In this document: positions 13,700 to 16,719 of the stretch, piece by piece
Layout: the number at the start of each line of letters is the position of its first letter
Numbering within the stretch: the first letter of the stretch is position 1
Origin: an uncultured Burkholderiaceae bacterium
GTDB lineage: Bacteria; Pseudomonadota; Gammaproteobacteria; Burkholderiales; Burkholderiaceae_C
Length of the DNA: 16,719 bases
NCBI GenBank assembly: GCA_938022295.1
Contig: CALIDR010000041.1
Location: 1 to 16,719, forward strand
Direction of reading: 5' to 3'
Program-made: the position numbers and the translations under genes
The notes under the pieces: model-generated
What the model saw: the letters and a program-made list of their open reading frames with translations, nothing else
What the model was told of the DNA's origin: nothing
Database searches by the model: none

Positions 13700-15109
13700 T
13701 CAGCCCTGCGGCGCCGGCCAGGGCGGCAGCGGCGGGCGCAGCCGCTCCCACGCCCGCGCCACGCGCAGCACGCCGAGGTCGTCGTGGCGCCGGCCGGCGA
13801 TCTGCAAGCCGACCGGCATTCCGGCGCGCGTGACCCCCGCCGGAACGGCGATCGCCGGCTGCTCGCTCATGTTGAACGGCAGCGTGAAGGCGATGTGCTC
13901 GAACGGGCGCTGCGGGTCGGCCGTCGGCCCGGGCGCGTCGGCGGCGAACGTCGGGCACGGGGCGACGGGCGACAGCACGGCGTCGAAGCGCGCGGTGGCG
14001 GCCACCGTCGCGTCACGCAGCGCGCCGATCTGGCTGAAGCCGTGGAACACCTGCTCGGCGCTGAAGCCCGCCGCCGGCGCGACCCAGTCGCGGATGTAGG
14101 GCAGGATGCGCGCGCGGCGCTCGGCCGACAGGCGCACGAAGTCGAGGTGGAAGCGCATGCGCCAGAAGCGGTCGATGCCGTCGGCCATCTCGCGAGTGGC
14201 GAACGGCGGCACCGGCTCGACGACGGCGCCGGCGGCCGCGAAGGCGCGTGCGGCCCGTTCGACGGCGGCGGCGATCTCGGCGTCGACCGGCAGGCCCCAG
14301 CCGGCGTCGGTCCACAGGCCGATGCGCAGGCCGCGCAGGTCCAGCGGCTCGCGCCCGACCATGGCCCAGTCGATCGCCTGCGGCGGCAGGCTGGTGGCGT
14401 CGCGCGCGTCGGGCTGCGCGAGCACGGCCATCATCGCCGCCGCGTCGTCGACGCTGCGCGTGATCGGGCCGGCGACGCGGCCGACGTAGGGCGGGTGGAT
14501 CGGCACCCGGCCCAGGCTCGGCTTGAAGCCGACGACGCCGCACCACCCCGCGGGCAGGCGGATCGAGCCGCCGATGTCGGTGCCCAGGTGCAGCGGCCCG
14601 TAGCCGGCCGCTGCCGCGGCGGCCGCGCCGGCCGACGAGCCGCCCGGGTTCAGCCGCAGGTGCCAGGGGTTGCGCGTGAGCGGGTGGAAGCTCGACAGCC
14701 CCGACGACAGCATGCCGTAGTCGGGCATCGTCGTCTTGGCGAGCAGCACGCAGCCGGCCTCGCGCAGCCTTGCCGCGGGCGGCGCGTCGTCGGCCGCCGG
14801 CACGAGCTCGGTGGCCGCGCTGCCCAGCGGCACCGGCGTGCCGCGCGTGGCCACGTTCTCCTTGACCGTGCACGGCACGCCGTCCAGCGGCGACAGCGGC
14901 CGGCCGGTGCGCCAGCGCGCCTCGCTGGCCCGCGCCGCGGCGAGCACCGCGTCGGCGTCGAACGCGTAGAGCGCGTGCAGCTGCGGCTCGCAGCGCTCGA
15001 CGTGCGCGATCACGTCGCGCGCGACGTCCAGCGGCGACAGCTCGCCGCGCCGGTACGCCTGCGCGAGCGCCGTCGCGTCGAGCGCGTGCAGCCCCGGCGC
15101 CGCGGTCAA
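13700..15109 (-). CDS. Amidase-signature family hydrolase, TTG start (469 aa)
   Basis: Ser-cisSer-Lys amidase that hydrolyses an amide to acid and ammonia or amine. The triad is intact with standard spacing: K83 (TVKEN), cis-Ser S158 (NPGGSSAG) and nucleophile S182 (TDIGGSIRLPA). The length is normal. No ATG or GTG exists near the N-terminus in this frame. TTG at 15109 gives MTAAPGLHALDATALAQ, the usual start of the fold, and overlaps the TGA of the binding-protein gene by 4 bases (TTGA), so coupling is likely. The open frame further upstream is antisense-type shadow. The context suggests it acts on an imported amide or peptide-like compound bound by the upstream protein; the substrate is unknown. 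Aspartyl-tRNA(Asn)/GatA function is less likely because no gatB/gatC is adjacent. Confidence 0.92.
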   Translation of the reverse strand: MTAAPGLHALDATALAQAYRRGELSPLDVARDVIAHVERCEPQLHALYAFDADAVLAAARASEARWRTGRPLSPLDGVPCTVKENVATRGTPVPLGSAATELVPAADDAPPAARLREAGCVLLAKTTMPDYGMLSSGLSSFHPLTRNPWHLRLNPGGSSAGAAAAAAAGYGPLHLGTDIGGSIRLPAGWCGVVGFKPSLGRVPIHPPYVGRVAGPITRSVDDAAAMMAVLAQPDARDATSLPPQAIDWAMVGREPLDLRGLRIGLWTDAGWGLPVDAEIAAAVERAARAFAAAGAVVEPVPPFATREMADGIDRFWRMRFHLDFVRLSAERRARILPYIRDWVAPAAGFSAEQVFHGFSQIGALRDATVAATARFDAVLSPVAPCPTFAADAPGPTADPQRPFEHIAFTLPFNMSEQPAIAVPAGVTRAGMPVGLQIAGRRHDDLGVLRVARAWERLRPPLPPWPAPQG

Positions 15110-16620
15110 GCGGCTGCCCCGGCCCAGCTCACCGCGGCCATGTCGTTGGCGAAGATCGGCGAACTCGCCCACAGCCCGCGCAGCCCGCGCCGCGCCACCG
15201 CGACCTGCGCCGGGTTGAAGATGAAGACGTTGACGCAGTCCTCGGCGATCTTGCGCTGCAGTTCGGCGAACAGGCGCTGGCGCGTGGCCGGCGCGGTGGC
15301 CGCCGCGTGCTGCGCGGCCAGCGCGTTGAACGCCGGGTTGCTGTAGCCCCAGTAGTAGTCGGGGTTGGCGTACTGCATGTAGTCCAGCGGCTCGACGTGG
15401 TTGATGATCGTGAGGTCGAAGTTGCCCTTGAACGGGCCCGACAGCCACTGCGCCCACTCGACGTTCTCGAGCTTGGCGTTCACGCCGACCTTGGCCAGCA
15501 TCGCGGCCACCACCTCGCCGCCCTTGCGCGCGTACTGCGGCGGCGGCAGCGTCAGCGTCACGTTCAGCGGCGTGGCCACGCCCGCCTCGCGCAGCAGCGC
15601 GCGCGAGCGGTCGGGGTCGAACGGGTACATCCCGGTCAGGTCGACGTAGCCGGCGTCGGTGGGCGCGAAGTGGCTGCCGATCGGCTTGCCCAGGCCCTCG
15701 AGCACGCCGTCGATGAACGCCTGGCGGTCGATCGCGTGCGCGAGCGCGCGGCGCACGCGCACGTCGTCGAAGGGCTTGCGCTTGTTGTTGATCGTCATGA
15801 TGCCCTTGCCGGCCGTGCTGCCGATCTCGACCGTGAAGCGGCGGTCGCCCTGGAACTGCCTGAGGCTCTGCAGCGCGCCGAAGCGCGGCATGCCGTCGAT
15901 GTCGCCGGCCAGCAGCGCCGCGACCTGCGCCGCCGGGTCGTTGACGAAGCGGAACACGACGCGCTGCAGCGCGGCGCTGCGCGCGTCGCGGTAGCCGTCC
16001 CACTTGACGAGCGAGACCTCGGAGCCCTTCTTCCACTCGCCGAAGCGATAGGGGCCGGTGCCCACCGGCTGGGTGGCCGTCGTCGCCGCGCTCTTGGGCG
16101 ACAGGATCACCGCCGTGTTCTCGCCCATGCGGAACAGGAAGTTCCCGTCGGCGTTGTTCAGCGTCAGGATCACCGTGTGCGCGTCGGGCGTGGCGATGCT
16201 GCTGATGTTGTCGAAAACCGCCTTCTTGGCCTTGTTCGTGCTGCCCTCGGCCTTCGCGCGCTCGAAGCTGAACCTGACGGCGGCGCTGTCGAACGGCTCG
16301 CCGTCCTGGAACACGACGCCGCGCCGGAGCCTGAACGTGTACAGCCGGCCGTCGGGGTCCATCGTCCAGCTCTCGGCGAGCAGCGGCGCGACGCGGCCGT
16401 CGACGTTGATCTTCGTCAGCCCTTCGAGCACGTTGTAGTGGACGATCTCGCCGATCGCCGCCGCCGGCGCCGTGGTCGGATCGAGCCCCGGCGGCTCGAG
16501 CACCATGCCGATCACGGCGGCGTTGCGCCGCGCCTGCGCCTGGGCGTCGGTGGCGAAGGCGAACGGCGCGAGGGCGCCCGCGACGGCGAGCTGGTTCACG
16601 GTGCGGCGGCGCAGGTTCAT
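15106..16620 (-). CDS. ABC transporter substrate-binding protein, family 5 (504 aa)
   Basis: Periplasmic solute-binding protein of the peptide/opine/nickel group (SBP_bac_5). The signal peptide covers residues 1 to about 28. It has three arginines (RRRTVNQL) and a hydrophobic core, with likely cleavage after AQA; the arginine run could also suit Tat export, and there is no lipobox cysteine. The mature domain has LAESWTMDPDGRLYTFRLR, then RRGVVFQDGEPFDS and VGTGPYRFGEWKKGSEV, standard for the family. The ATG at 16620 has AGGAG 8 bases upstream. Ligand unknown. No permease or ATPase gene lies within the window; they may lie beyond the right edge or elsewhere. The amidase follows with a 4-base overlap, which suggests that the ligand, or something released from it, is an amide. 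Confidence 0.93.
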   Translation of the reverse strand: MNLRRRTVNQLAVAGALAPFAFATDAQAQARRNAAVIGMVLEPPGLDPTTAPAAAIGEIVHYNVLEGLTKINVDGRVAPLLAESWTMDPDGRLYTFRLRRGVVFQDGEPFDSAAVRFSFERAKAEGSTNKAKKAVFDNISSIATPDAHTVILTLNNADGNFLFRMGENTAVILSPKSAATTATQPVGTGPYRFGEWKKGSEVSLVKWDGYRDARSAALQRVVFRFVNDPAAQVAALLAGDIDGMPRFGALQSLRQFQGDRRFTVEIGSTAGKGIMTINNKRKPFDDVRVRRALAHAIDRQAFIDGVLEGLGKPIGSHFAPTDAGYVDLTGMYPFDPDRSRALLREAGVATPLNVTLTLPPPQYARKGGEVVAAMLAKVGVNAKLENVEWAQWLSGPFKGNFDLTIINHVEPLDYMQYANPDYYWGYSNPAFNALAAQHAAATAPATRQRLFAELQRKIAEDCVNVFIFNPAQVAVARRGLRGLWASSPIFANDMAAVSWAGAAA

Positions 16621-16670
16621 CGTCGGCTCCTGTCTGTGAGGCGTGTCAGGCGGTGGCGGGGACGTGACGC

Positions 16671-16686
16671 AGCACGGACTCTGCCA
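16671..16686 (-). promoter_or_regulatory. Candidate sigma-54 (-24/-12) promoter for the binding-protein/amidase operon
   Basis: On the minus strand the bases read TGGCAGAGTCCGTGCT, with GG and GC exactly 10 bases apart as in the sigma-54 consensus TGGCACG-N4-TTGCA. The -24 half keeps TGGCA and the -12 half keeps TGCT. It ends 50 bases before the ATG at 16620. An AT-poor background and three mismatches limit confidence. A TGCCA-CA-TGGCA palindrome overlaps its upstream edge (16682-16693). Confidence 0.35.
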
Positions 16687-16719
16687 CATGGCATGCGGCC
16701 CGGTGCGCGGGCGCGACGT

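Noticed and set aside
12253..13833. 526-residue plus-strand ORF opposite the TTC38-like gene
   Set aside because: Arg/Val/Gln-rich shadow; the minus-strand protein has recognisable TPR motifs.
13700..15109. GatA subunit of the tRNA amidotransferase
   Set aside because: No gatB or gatC neighbours; it is coupled to a solute-binding protein, which fits a catabolic amidase better.
13784..15346. 520-residue plus-strand ORF opposite the amidase
   Set aside because: The amidase on the other strand has a full catalytic triad; this frame has no domain.
13700..16036. Extended amidase of 778 residues
   Set aside because: The extra N-terminal 309 residues are an out-of-frame shadow of the binding-protein gene; the TTG at 15109 fits the fold start.

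Overview
The window is very GC-rich, tightly packed with genes and has strong third-position GC bias, so most long antisense ORFs are shadows of real genes. Family content and style suggest a high-GC Gram-negative proteobacterium, most likely a betaproteobacterium of the Burkholderiales. Pointers are a NitR-like AraC regulator beside a nitrilase, a DUF2256 protein coupled to a photolyase-like gene, a periplasmic binding protein with an amidase, and a hairpin-rich intergenic sequence of a kind I associate with that order. The taxonomic call is an inference from style, not from a marker gene. No rRNA, tRNA, CRISPR array, transposase or phage gene was seen.

Layout, left to right. (1) Bases 1-212 (-) hold the N-terminal part of a PhrB/FeS-BCP type (6-4) photolyase that leaves the window. 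(2) An AraC-family activator (340-1224, -) is divergent from a cupin dioxygenase-like gene and an SDR dehydrogenase (1389-2693, +). This is a small catabolic unit of unknown substrate with a clear inverted repeat between the divergent genes. (3) Bases 2812-6018 form an aldoxime-nitrile module. A NitR-like AraC regulator (+) is divergent from a nitrilase followed by a haem aldoxime dehydratase (both -). Together they predict R-CH=NOH -> R-CN -> R-COOH + NH3, controlled by the regulator. (4) Bases 6079-7850 (-) hold a cryptochrome/photolyase-family gene whose substrate-contact and flavin-side residues differ from class I CPD photolyases, translationally coupled to a 59-aa four-cysteine DUF2256 protein. 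(5) A GNAT acetyltransferase (-) is divergent from an endonuclease/exonuclease/phosphatase-fold protein (+).

(6) Bases 9610-10313 are about 700 bases without a credible gene. They are full of palindromes: a 34-base near-perfect palindrome, a roughly 230-250-base element bounded by 26-base inverted repeats with hairpins inside, and a bulged 11-bp hairpin close to the next gene. (7) An animal-type haem peroxidase (10314-11831, +) follows. (8) A minus-strand run, read right to left, holds a family-5 ABC substrate-binding protein, a TTG-started amidase overlapping its stop codon, a TTC38-like TPR protein and a DUF1992/DnaJC28-domain protein. A sigma-54-like -24/-12 sequence lies upstream of the binding protein.

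The most notable items are the compact aldoxime-to-acid operon with its own regulator, the non-canonical photolyase/DUF2256 pair, and the palindrome-rich intergenic element. Nothing here is proof of an undescribed system. Photolyase families occur twice in the window (left edge and middle), but they belong to different subfamilies and are not in one operon.
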